Shown one piece after another: positions 25,865 to 32,805 of a stretch of DNA of 64,000 nt. The stretch is from JBEKEX01 sp050013615 (lineage in GTDB: Bacteria; Chloroflexota; Anaerolineae; Anaerolineales; Anaerolineaceae), in assembly GCA_050013615.1 (NCBI GenBank), contig JBEKEX010000001.1, positions 62,001 to 126,000 of the forward strand, read 5' to 3'. Each line of letters opens with the position of its first letter. Positions within the stretch are counted from its first letter, which is position 1. The notes beneath the pieces are model-generated. The model made no database searches. It worked only from the letters and a program-made list of their open reading frames with translations, and was not told the origin of the DNA. The translations under genes and the position numbers were made by a program.

Positions 25865-26720
25865 ACTCCCCTTCGTCTTCCTCACCGGCAAAGTCCAATG
25901 TAAACCAATGTTCGTTTTCCGCAATGCTACTCAACTCCTGATCGGCGGGGGTGAGCGGATCGTCCATGCGTACCTGCAGCAAGATGCCGGCCGTTCGCAC
26001 TCCATTGACCGTCATCACCCGGCGTACACGATACCGCAGGAAGTATTGCTTCACCAAGTCATCATTGAGCACATCCTTAATCGTGCGCACACTGACTGCG
26101 GCACGCTGTGCCAAAGAAGCCATCTCAGTCTCGATGGTATTACGTAGCTCACCGGTCATTGGGTTCCAAAAGCACATCGAGCGTGCTGCCAAGATGGTGG
26201 CAAAAGCGGAATGCCCCAGCAACGGGAGCCATTCGTAGAAGAAATATAACGTGACAAACATGCCGCGTTCGGGCTGGATCAAGCGCGCACGTTCACTGCC
26301 GTAAGCACGCTGCAACATAACTTTGCGCGCAGTGGCAGGAGTCTCACTTCCAGAAGATTCAGGGGATTTCTTCTCAACAGGCTGCGGCACGGAAAGCGGC
26401 GCCTCGGCGGGCGAGGGCAGCTGATCATAGAAACCATTGATCACCGTGACCTGCAGCTGGACCGGCACGTGGTAAAGGCCTTCCATCAAACGGCCAATGC
26501 GTCCTGCCAGGCGGCTTTCCACCCAATCGCGCGCATAAGGATTATAGGCGCCCAAGGTGAACACACCGTCATGAAAACTCACCGGTCGCAACGGTTGAAC
26601 CCATGTATCGAACATGGCTCGCGACATTTCCGCTTGGAGCTGCCCGAGCACCATTTGCCAGGCTTCCAGGAAGCCGGGTTGTTGTTGCGTTCGTGCCTGG
26701 GTTTGAATGGTTTCGTCCAT
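25863..26720 (-). CDS. DnaA domain I protein with winged-helix-like C-terminus (putative replication initiator)
   Basis: The protein has 285 residues. Residues about 15-95 match DnaA domain I: WQMVLGQLQAEMSRAMFDTWVQPL, then VFTLGAYNPYARDWVESRL. In DnaA this domain binds partner proteins and helicase. Domains III (AAA+) and IV are absent. After a Pro/Ser-rich linker (about 98-130) comes a C-terminal part (about 145-260) with a helix-turn-helix look (EMASLAQRAAVSVRTIKDVLNDDLVKQYF) and a beta-wing, as in plasmid Rep or DnaD-like winged helices. The tail is acidic (EEDEGE). The ATG chosen has GAGG nine bases upstream. It is the last gene of an arm with an AAA ATPase, opposite parAB. A replication role is inference. 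Confidence 0.7.
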   Translation of the reverse strand: MDETIQTQARTQQQPGFLEAWQMVLGQLQAEMSRAMFDTWVQPLRPVSFHDGVFTLGAYNPYARDWVESRLAGRIGRLMEGLYHVPVQLQVTVINGFYDQLPSPAEAPLSVPQPVEKKSPESSGSETPATARKVMLQRAYGSERARLIQPERGMFVTLYFFYEWLPLLGHSAFATILAARSMCFWNPMTGELRNTIETEMASLAQRAAVSVRTIKDVLNDDLVKQYFLRYRVRRVMTVNGVRTAGILLQVRMDDPLTPADQELSSIAENEHWFTLDFAGEEDEGE

Positions 26721-26795
26721 TCGCTTTTTCCTCAACCGATCAGTGAGCATGCGGTTGATAATTTGTTAAGAAATCTTTTAGTATGCATTATTAAT

Positions 26796-26828
26796 TTCTT
26801 CCAATAAAAACACCGTTTTTTGGAAGAA
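26796..26828 (-). repeat. Inverted repeat between the small gene and the DnaA-domain-I gene
   Basis: TTCTTCCAA and TTGGAAGAA form a 9-bp stem around 15 bases, in an AT-rich 112-base gap that separates the two genes. It could be an operator, or an RNA hairpin limiting read-through into the last gene. There is no clear T run, so a terminator is less likely. Confidence 0.5.
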
Positions 26829-26832
26829 TTAA

Positions 26833-27159
26833 TTATTCAGTGCCTACCATACCCTCAACAAACTGAGCAAGATTGGACAGTTCGTCCGAATCAGGCAGTC
26901 GGTTGAAGCGGGCGCTACAGACACGGGTTAAGATTCCCACGGTTTCACCGATGGAAATTTTGCGTCCCAGCAGAGTCGACAAACGCGCCTGCCAGGTTTG
27001 CAGCTCATAGGTCTCCCCCTGGGAAAGAGTCAGCCCAACTTTATGGCGGGGAATAGGTGCCGGCGGCCGACCGGGCGAACGTGACTCCGGTTCGGCCGAA
27101 ATACGGCGGGCCTCGTAAAGTTGGACCCATGCGGTGCGGGGTTGAGAAGGAGTGGTCAT
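26833..27159 (-). CDS. Small protein of unknown function in the replication-like arm
   Basis: The protein has 108 residues. The first 45 are Pro/Arg-rich and probably disordered (SPGRPPAPIPRHK). The rest predicts one strand and two to three helices: KVGLTLSQGETYELQTWQ followed by LLGRKISIGETVGILTRVC. A strand followed by two helices with a GET-type helix start recalls ribbon-helix-helix DNA-binding proteins, but the match is weak and I do not assign the family. Its start overlaps the stop codon of the AAA ATPase gene by four bases, so the two are translationally coupled and probably work together. Confidence 0.65.
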   Translation of the reverse strand: MTTPSQPRTAWVQLYEARRISAEPESRSPGRPPAPIPRHKVGLTLSQGETYELQTWQARLSTLLGRKISIGETVGILTRVCSARFNRLPDSDELSNLAQFVEGMVGTE

Positions 27160-27980
27160 ATGCTGATTACCTCACGTACAATCCCACGGCTGATCGTGGT
27201 TTCATCGGATTGCAACAAAGAATCAATCGCCAAAGCACACAGCCGGATGATCTCGCGCGGCACGCCCTGCGAGCGTTCATAGAGCAGTTCGAAGGCGTCG
27301 TCGTCGATCAACGACTCGTTGCGGCCGGCAACACTCAAACGGAACAGCACCATTTGGAGAGCGCTGGAAAGGGTGAGCGGTGGCAGCACCAGGCGGACGA
27401 ACACACGCGCATTGACTGCCTTGTTGGTCTCGAACAGCGTGCCCATCTCGCTCTGTCCAAAGGCAATGATCTGCACTACCTTGGAGTCGTAATCGAAGTT
27501 GTAGAGGCGGTGGATTACCTCCAGGGCTTCGCTGGTCATCAACTGGGCATCGTCGAGCAAGACGACCACGTTCCGCCCGGCGGTATAAGCATCCGCCATA
27601 CGGCGTTCCAGGCTGTCCATCTGGCGCTGAAAGCTGCGCTGGGGAGGAATACCAAATGCGTCCGAGATCTGGCGCGAAGCATCCATGGCAGATTTGAAAA
27701 TAGCAGTGTGAATGTAACAAATATCGACGCCGTCCTCAGCGTTGTAGACATCGTACAGTCGCCGCGCCAGGGAGCTTTTACCCATGCCCATATCACCAAT
27801 TATCAATGCCAGGCCGCGCCGTCGCGCAATGATTCCTTGCGCCTGGCGGTAGACAGCCAAGTGTTCTGGACCCAGGTAAAGGTAGCGAGGATCGGCCGAT
27901 AATTTGAACGGATCCTCTTTCAGACCCAGGCGCTCGAGCCGCGCCAACCTCCACTCATCGTCGCTCATTCGGTTTAACAT
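27156..27980 (-). CDS. ExeA/TniB-like AAA+ ATPase
   Basis: This 274-residue ATPase begins LERLGLKEDPFKLSADPRYLYLGPEHLAVYRQ, the typical entry of ExeA/GspA/TniB-type AAA proteins (..PF....P.F.Y....). Walker A is GDMGMGKSS (about residues 62-70) and Walker B is VVVLLDDAQ (about residue 145). Sensor and arginine-finger regions follow, then a helical lid. ExeA/TniB relatives act in secretion, transposition target choice or DNA-protein remodelling. Here it heads an arm ending with a DnaA-domain-I protein and lies opposite parA, so a helicase-loader-like or remodelling role is plausible but unproven. AGGAGG eight bases before the ATG fixes the start. Confidence 0.8.
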   Translation of the reverse strand: MLNRMSDDEWRLARLERLGLKEDPFKLSADPRYLYLGPEHLAVYRQAQGIIARRRGLALIIGDMGMGKSSLARRLYDVYNAEDGVDICYIHTAIFKSAMDASRQISDAFGIPPQRSFQRQMDSLERRMADAYTAGRNVVVLLDDAQLMTSEALEVIHRLYNFDYDSKVVQIIAFGQSEMGTLFETNKAVNARVFVRLVLPPLTLSSALQMVLFRLSVAGRNESLIDDDAFELLYERSQGVPREIIRLCALAIDSLLQSDETTISRGIVREVISI

Positions 27981-28006
27981 CGGCTTTTCCTCCTAGAATT
28001 GCGCTT

Positions 28007-28035
28007 ATTATCACATATTTTAGCCTTAAATACAA
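28007..28035 (-). promoter_or_regulatory. Candidate promoter of the AAA ATPase / DnaA-domain-I arm
   Basis: On the minus strand TTGTAT is followed by 17 bp and GATAAT. The ATPase start codon lies 27 bases beyond the -10 box, with AGGAGG in between. The promoter faces away from the parA promoter about 100 bases to the right. Confidence 0.6.
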
Positions 28036-28112
28036 CTAAGTTAGCGTAATTTTAAGGTTGGCGAGCGGTATTTGGCATAAGTCTTGGAAAACCCAGGGCA
28101 TTTGTGATATTA

Positions 28113-28141
28113 TTGACATTAGGGTCAATATTTAGTATTAT
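28113..28141 (+). promoter_or_regulatory. parA promoter with inverted repeat over the -35 box
   Basis: TTGACA, 17 bp, TATTAT: a perfect -35 and five of six in the -10. The -35 box is part of an inverted repeat TTGAC-N6-GTCAA (28113-28128). This is a likely operator, for example for autorepression by ParA or ParB as in plasmid partition operons; the regulator is inferred. Confidence 0.75.
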
Positions 28142-28178
28142 AAATATAATCCACCCGTTTCGGGGGTCAAAGAGGCTT

Positions 28179-29021
28179 ATGGCCATCACCATTACCATTG
28201 CAAATGAAAAAGGCGGTGTTGGAAAGACAACTACTGCCGTTAATCTGGCAGCCGGCTTAGCGTTGCGGTTGGCACACCAGGAAGGCGCCAACGGACGCAT
28301 CCTGCTGGTGGACATGGATCCCCAGGGCCACGCCCTCCTAGCCGTGGCTTATGGACAACCGACGATGCCTCCCAACGAATCGCTGCCAGCTCTGTTAACT
28401 GAAACTCCGCCGCCTTCCATCCAGCGCATGATCCGGCGCAGCAACCAACATCCCAATTTGTACTTAATCCCCAGCCATCACGCCGCCATGGTGCAGGCTG
28501 CCCGCAGCATGCCTAGTTTGATGTCCAACGAGACGCGCCTGCTGGAAGCCCTGGAATCGGTGCAGAAAGAGTTCGCTTACACGATCATCGATACGCCACC
28601 TAACACCGGTGACCTGTTGATCAATTCACTGGTGGCAGCCAACCTGGTGCTCATCCCGGTCGAGACCAGTTACCTGGGTGTATCCGGATTGCGCGAACTG
28701 CAGCGCACCATCGAAGAAGTGAAGATCCATTTCCGCTCAGGACTGAAAATCATGGGTTACTTGCCAACGCTGGTCGAAGAGCAGCGCAGTGAGGCCCAGG
28801 AAATCCTGACCGAGCTGCAGGGGCGTTTCCCCGGCCAGGTGCTACCCAGCATCCATAAATCTGCCGAACTGGCTTATGCCCATTCCAGCCATACCGATAT
28901 TTTCACTTATCGCCCGCCGCGCCAACGCAGCCAGGAACAAATTGCTTCCAGCTCGCGTGCCACACGGGAATATGCTGCACTGGTCGAATACGTGGTGCGA
29001 CTTTCGGATCATCATCTCTAA
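28179..29021 (+). CDS. parA: ParA-family partition ATPase
   Basis: This 280-residue ATPase carries the deviant Walker A ANEKGGVGKTTTAVNLAAGL (signature lysine in KGGVGKTT, about residues 10-17), the switch block ILLVDMDPQGHALLAV and FAYTIIDTPPNTGDLLINSL. The length is that of small type Ib/Soj-like ParA without an N-terminal DNA-binding domain. It should polymerise or form gradients on the nucleoid and move ParB-bound DNA. The AGAGG ribosome-binding site supports the start. A ParB-like gene follows after 22 bases; the AAA ATPase gene is divergent. It differs clearly from the ParA relic found downstream. Confidence 0.93.
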   Translation: MAITITIANEKGGVGKTTTAVNLAAGLALRLAHQEGANGRILLVDMDPQGHALLAVAYGQPTMPPNESLPALLTETPPPSIQRMIRRSNQHPNLYLIPSHHAAMVQAARSMPSLMSNETRLLEALESVQKEFAYTIIDTPPNTGDLLINSLVAANLVLIPVETSYLGVSGLRELQRTIEEVKIHFRSGLKIMGYLPTLVEEQRSEAQEILTELQGRFPGQVLPSIHKSAELAYAHSSHTDIFTYRPPRQRSQEQIASSSRATREYAALVEYVVRLSDHHL

Positions 29022-29043
29022 CCCTGTTTAAAGTGAGTGCTCT

Positions 29044-30192
29044 ATGCCTCCTCAGAAGCGTAAACGTTTCAATGCTTTCGAAGATTTCTCTGCCGAACCA
29101 TCCACCGAGCCCACTGGCCCCTTGCCGGTCGGTCAGGTAGCCACCCAACCGGCTGGCCAGATCGAGCGCATCGAACGGCTGAAGCCCAGCCAGATGTTGC
29201 CAGACCGTTTTCAACCCCGTCGCTTGCTGCCAAGCTCCATCCGTAATGACTTCTTCAACGGCCGGTTGGATTGCTATAAGGCGGCCGCAGCATGGCTGGA
29301 GCTGGCAAAGAATGATCCGGGAACGCAGGGTGAGATCGACCGGCTGCTGGCCATGGGCAATTCTTTCAAAGAACACGGGCAGATCAAACCCATTACAGGT
29401 TCGTGGGTGGCCGCCGCCAACGGGGAATATGTTTTCCAGATCGAGACCGGCGAACGGCGTTTTTGGGCTGCCTGCCTACAAAATGTCAGCCACAAACTCA
29501 AAGAAGAGCCTTTACTGCGCGTGGAAGTGGTGGCACATCCCACCCGCCAGCGCCAGGTGTTGGAGAACCGTCATGCCGAGCCGCCCTCGGCAGTGGGCCA
29601 AGCCTGCGAAGTATCCTCTCTCATTCTGGCCGAAATGGGCATCCGCCCGGAATCCAGCCTAGAAGATGAATATGATTTCTTCCGTCGCGTGCACAGTCAG
29701 CGCATGCCGGCGGGGTTATGGGACCGTATCATGCCCGTGATGCAGCTCACACGGCCGCGCATGGTGCAACTGCTCAATATCCTGAATTTGCCCAGTCCTC
29801 TGCTGGATGTGGCTGATCGCTATCGTTTGCCAGAACGCGTGCTGCGCGAGGTGCTTTCCCAACCAAAGGAACAATGGGAGCGTCTCATCCATCTGAGCAT
29901 TCAAAACCAATTTACTTCCGACGAGGTAGCAGAGGCTGCGGCCGTTGCACCTGCGCCGAGCGATTCAAAGTCTTCACCTCGCCCCGCATCCCAGCCTGGT
30001 TCGCCTGATCTGGACGCACGCCGCGCCCTGCGCCGCTTTGTGCGGGCGTTGGGCGAAATGGAAGAAGCCGACCAAGTGCAAACCCTGGATCAGATGGCCG
30101 ATGATCTGGTGGTGAGCGGCAAGGCAGAGGGTACATTACTGCTGCTGGGTGAGCTGGCCCGTTTATTGGAAGCCCGTCTCTCGCGACGTTAA
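29044..30192 (+). CDS. ParB-like partition protein
   Basis: The protein has 382 residues. Residues about 40-160 form a ParB/sulfiredoxin-type N-domain: IERLKPSQMLPDRFQPRR, FKEHGQIKPITGSW and the box GEYVFQIETGERRFWAACL (ParB consensus GERRxRA). The N-domain is interrupted by a 45-residue insertion after QPRRLLP (about 61-105), unlike Soj/Spo0J ParB. A central helical part with helix-turn-helix character (MQLTRPRMVQLLNILNLP) would bind the centromere. A Ser/Pro-rich linker and a C-terminal helical domain for dimerisation follow (RRALRRFVRALGEMEEADQVQTL). The palindrome five bases after its stop codon is a candidate binding site. Confidence 0.85.
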   Translation: MPPQKRKRFNAFEDFSAEPSTEPTGPLPVGQVATQPAGQIERIERLKPSQMLPDRFQPRRLLPSSIRNDFFNGRLDCYKAAAAWLELAKNDPGTQGEIDRLLAMGNSFKEHGQIKPITGSWVAAANGEYVFQIETGERRFWAACLQNVSHKLKEEPLLRVEVVAHPTRQRQVLENRHAEPPSAVGQACEVSSLILAEMGIRPESSLEDEYDFFRRVHSQRMPAGLWDRIMPVMQLTRPRMVQLLNILNLPSPLLDVADRYRLPERVLREVLSQPKEQWERLIHLSIQNQFTSDEVAEAAAVAPAPSDSKSSPRPASQPGSPDLDARRALRRFVRALGEMEEADQVQTLDQMADDLVVSGKAEGTLLLLGELARLLEARLSRR

Positions 30193-30196
30193 AAAG

Positions 30197-30216
30197 TGTA
30201 ACCGCGGTTACGAATC
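30197..30216 (+). repeat. 20-bp palindrome-containing site, right copy
   Basis: TGTAACCGCGGTTACGAATC, identical to the left copy over all 20 bases and in the same orientation. It starts five bases after the stop codon of the ParB-like gene. The 14-bp core resembles parS sites in size and symmetry but not in sequence. Confidence 0.8.
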
Positions 30217-30386
30217 GGGCTTATTCCAAAATCCACCGATAGTTTCATCTTCACAGCATCCAATAATTAGCCCGTCTTGGGCATTCCACTGTCGCCGTTA
30301 TAGAATAATAAGGATTGCCCCTTTTGTTCATCTTCACCCAATTTTTCGAATCACAAAACCGGGCCCAACATCATTCTTATGCGAAA

Positions 30387-30560
30387 ATGAAAATCATTAC
30401 CTCAGCCAATCAGAAAGGAGGGGTGGGGAATATCGTCACGCTCATCACCCTGACGCACAACCTGACAAACCTGAGAAGACGTACACTGTTGGTCGAATTA
30501 AACCCCGCAAGAACATGTAACACTGGCGCTGGTATTAATTCGTTTCCTGAAACAACATAA
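30387..30560 (+). pseudogene. Relic of a Soj-type ParA (N-terminal fragment)
   Basis: A 57-codon frame starts MKIITSANQKGGVGNIVTLI and continues TLLVELNPARTCNTGAGINS. This aligns with the first 50 residues of Soj/ParA (KGGVGKTT..., LLVDLDPQGNATTGLG). The Walker A lysine is replaced by asparagine and the Asp-Pro-Gln switch motif is altered to LNPAR. The frame then stops; a ParA needs about 250 residues. No further ParA-like sequence follows. It resembles chromosomal Soj more than the intact parA beside it, so it is probably a decayed second partition gene rather than a recent duplicate. Confidence 0.75.
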
Positions 30561-30692
30561 ACACACTTCGCACAACCTTCGCTATGATTGGAATTGTTAT
30601 AATTTGAGATCAAAATAATTGAACGAGAATAAAAAAGATGATAACAAGAGTCTTTAAAGTATTTAAAGTCGTTAATTAAGTCGTTAATATGA

Positions 30693-30905
30693 ATCACGTG
30701 CAAATTCTGCACTCATTAGAGAGGCAAAAACTGCACTTACTTGACATGAATCTTTTGCACTCAGGAGCGCCAGCATGAAATGTTTTCACTCATGCCTGAA
30801 TGAAAATAATGTCAGCAGGGAAAAGTGAAAGAATTGCATTTAGGCCACGATGAATCAATTGCGCTCTGGCCTAAATGTAATTTTTGCACTTAGGAAGGAT
30901 AAGCA
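30693..30905 (+). repeat. Degenerate iteron-like repeat array, period 24-25 bp
   Basis: About eight units share the pattern TGAAA-n-ATTTTGCACTYAGG. The core TGCAC or a variant starts at 30708, 30732, 30756, 30785, 30810, 30835, 30860 and 30885, a spacing of 24-25 bp except one of 29. The cores at 30708, 30732, 30756 and 30885 are identical (TGCAC); the middle ones vary (TTCAC, TGTCA, TGCAT, TGCGC). A ninth weak match (TGCGC) is at 30916. Arms CATTTAGGCC (30837) and GGCCTAAATG (30868) also form a perfect 10-bp inverted repeat. The array lies in a gene-free 800-base stretch next to the partition genes, as iterons of a replication origin would. Confidence 0.7.
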
Positions 30906-30965
30906 GATTGATTATTGCGCATAGTTAAATATCATAATATGGGATTTGTGTTATGCTTTTAATGT

Positions 30966-31002
30966 AAAAAGCGGCAAGTTTTATCCAAACTTGCCGCTTT
31001 TT
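30966..31002 (-). terminator. Bidirectional Rho-independent terminator
   Basis: A 16-bp perfect stem (AAAAAGCGGCAAGTTT / AAACTTGCCGCTTTTT) with a five-base loop and A/T runs on both sides. It ends the minus-strand SDR gene and would also stop any transcript leaving the repeat array on the plus strand. Confidence 0.92.
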
Positions 31003-31034
31003 GAAATGAAACCCTACACATTCAGGTCAGAGAT

Positions 31035-31850
31035 TTACGAGAGCAGGTAACCGCCGTCGACGACCAGTGTTTCGCCGGTGATGTAATCTGCTGCAGGGCT
31101 GGCCAGGAACAATGCCACGCGAGCAATGTCATCCGGAACGCCCTGGCGTCGCAGGGGAATGCGCTGGATGAAAGCATCTCCCATGGCCTTTAACTGATCG
31201 GGTGTTAACCCGGCAGCTTGAATCATGGTGGCTGAGCTGTTGGATGCTCCGGGGGTATCAATACCACCGGGCGCAATGGCATTCACTTGAATCTGGTGCG
31301 GGCCCAGCTCCAGCGCCATGGATTTGGTAGCCATGACCACACCACCTTTCGATGCATCGTAATGTACCAAGTTGCCGGTGGGGTGGATTCCATCGATCGA
31401 GGCAACGTTGACGATCTTACCGCCTTTGCCTTTGTCGACCATCACCTTGGCCGCAGCCTGGGTGAAAAAGAACAGTCCTTTTAGATTAATGTCGAGCACT
31501 TTGTCCCATAGGGCTTCGGTGGTCGATAGCATGGGTGAAAATGGAAAGATCCCGGCATTGTTGACCAGAATATCCAACCCGCCGAATTTATCGAGCGTAG
31601 CCTTGACGGCCTGGGATGCAGACGATACCTGGCTGGCATCTGCCTGGAATGCTTCAACCTTGCGCCCCATGGCCTTCAGTTCCTTGACAGTCTTTTGCAT
31701 TGCCTCGACGTTGATGTCTGTGATCATGACACTTGCCCCGGCTTCAGATAACCGGTCGGCAATAGCTTTTCCAATGCCCATGGCTGCACCGGTGACAATG
31801 GCAACTTTGCCGTTGAAATCAAATAACTGCTGGATCGAGTTTTCTGACAT
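31035..31850 (-). CDS. Short-chain dehydrogenase/reductase
   Basis: This 271-residue classical SDR has a Rossmann start VAIVTGAAMGIGKAIADRL (TGxxxGxG), NNAG at about residue 98, the catalytic serine in VNVASIDG and catalytic YDASKGG (YxxxK). The C-terminus ADYITGETLVVDGGYLLS is typical of the FabG/glucose-dehydrogenase-like group, which oxidises or reduces a sugar, polyol or 3-oxoacyl group with NAD(P). The aspartate after strand 2 (ITDINVEAM) suggests NAD preference. The start has AGGAGG six bases upstream. It stands alone between terminators, with an operator-like palindrome in front. Confidence 0.92.
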   Translation of the reverse strand: MSENSIQQLFDFNGKVAIVTGAAMGIGKAIADRLSEAGASVMITDINVEAMQKTVKELKAMGRKVEAFQADASQVSSASQAVKATLDKFGGLDILVNNAGIFPFSPMLSTTEALWDKVLDINLKGLFFFTQAAAKVMVDKGKGGKIVNVASIDGIHPTGNLVHYDASKGGVVMATKSMALELGPHQIQVNAIAPGGIDTPGASNSSATMIQAAGLTPDQLKAMGDAFIQRIPLRRQGVPDDIARVALFLASPAADYITGETLVVDGGYLLS

Positions 31851-31894
31851 AACACGCCTCCTTTTTATCAAGCCAACTTATATTAACTATACAT

Positions 31895-31944
31895 ATTATA
31901 CCTAAATAATAAATTATATTTCTATTGGATTCTTGTTAACAAGA
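31895..31944 (-). promoter_or_regulatory. SDR promoter -10 box and upstream palindrome
   Basis: A minus-strand TATAAT (31895-31900) lies 45 bases before the SDR start codon. No good -35 is seen. Further upstream is the perfect palindrome TCTTGTTAACAAGA (31931-31944), a candidate activator or repressor site. The remaining 160 bases up to the next gene hold nothing I can name. Confidence 0.5.
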
Positions 31945-32104
31945 TAAAGGACCTGTAAATCACAGCGGTCGAACCGTTCTTGGCTAAGGAAGCAGGTAAC
32001 GAGGATCGAACTTATACAACTCGGCCTGCATCCAGTGAGCAAGCCGAGAGATGAATTAGCTATTCGAAAATCGTTGAAAAAGCGACAAAGGATTGCCGCG
32101 GGGG

Positions 32105-32788
32105 TTACTGGCCGGGTTTGCCCTCCAATTTTGCCAATTCGGTGCCGTAAATGATCGCAACGATGATGGTGCCGATGAACAATAACAGAATAATGCCAAC
32201 CACCAAGGCATTATAGATGGGTGTCTGGAAAAATCCTAGGCTGATCACCGGGTTACCGATGAAAAAGACCAATGTATTTGCCAGGATTGCCAACATGCGC
32301 ATTTCTGTTGGTCCCAATCGGATGTAAGAGATGCGGAAAACACCGCTGACGTTGGTATATAGATAAGCCAGGATCGAGACGAGCAGATAACAGATGCAGG
32401 CAAATAATGCCAGGGTGAAATTGATGTAGGGCGAGAGGCCGAGCCCGATGAACATGAAAATAGCTGCAATCGAATCGACCATATGATCGACAAAGAAACC
32501 GTATTTGGGCCGCTCGAGATGACGGGTGCGCGCCAGTGTTCCATCCAGGCTGTCGCCAAACCAATTAAGTAAAAATCCGAAACTGGCCAGCCAGAGAAAA
32601 ACGCTGTTATATTGTGTCAGCCAATAACTGGCGGCAATCAACAGGGATGCAAAAAAGCCCAACAGGGTCAGCATGTCAGAACTCACCCAAGCGGGCATAT
32701 GGGAAGCCAACCAAATCAAAGCTGGTTTCTCCAAGGGTGTCAGCAAGCTCAAATTGATTCTTCTCTGGTTATTTATTTTATTATTCAT
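32105..32788 (-). CDS. CDP-alcohol phosphatidyltransferase
   Basis: This 227-residue membrane enzyme has about six membrane segments. The CDP-OH-P signature D-x2-D-G-x2-A-R-x8-G-x3-D-x3-D is complete, starting at GDSLDGTLARTRHLERPKYG and closing with FFVDHMVD. The aspartates bind two metal ions and CDP-diacylglycerol, and an alcohol replaces CMP to give a phospholipid. The alcohol (inositol phosphate, glycerol phosphate, serine) cannot be decided. The start 17 bases after the upstream acyltransferase gene was preferred over one overlapping it. Adjacency to a lysophospholipid acyltransferase gene resembles phosphatidylinositol-mannoside gene order in actinobacteria. Confidence 0.9.
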   Translation of the reverse strand: MNNKINNQRRINLSLLTPLEKPALIWLASHMPAWVSSDMLTLLGFFASLLIAASYWLTQYNSVFLWLASFGFLLNWFGDSLDGTLARTRHLERPKYGFFVDHMVDSIAAIFMFIGLGLSPYINFTLALFACICYLLVSILAYLYTNVSGVFRISYIRLGPTEMRMLAILANTLVFFIGNPVISLGFFQTPIYNALVVGIILLLFIGTIIVAIIYGTELAKLEGKPGQ

Positions 32789-32805
32789 AGGTATCTTTGT
32801 CGATT

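Noticed and set aside
30681..30910. CRISPR array reading of the 24-25 bp repeats
   Set aside because: Units are degenerate and adjacent, without spacers or cas genes; iteron-like is the better description.
30681..30910. DnaA boxes (TTTTGCACT-like) in the repeat array
   Set aside because: Each matches TTATCCACA at about six of nine positions only, not enough to claim DnaA binding.
31985..32053. Short minus-strand reading HWMQAELYKFDPRYLLP followed by a stop, looking like the tail of a protein
   Set aside because: Only about 22 codons lie between two stops; no start or family match, so it may be a gene relic or chance.
31960..32060. Possible tRNA T-arm (AAGTTCGATCCTCG on the minus strand)
   Set aside because: No acceptor stem, anticodon arm or D-arm can be folded around it.
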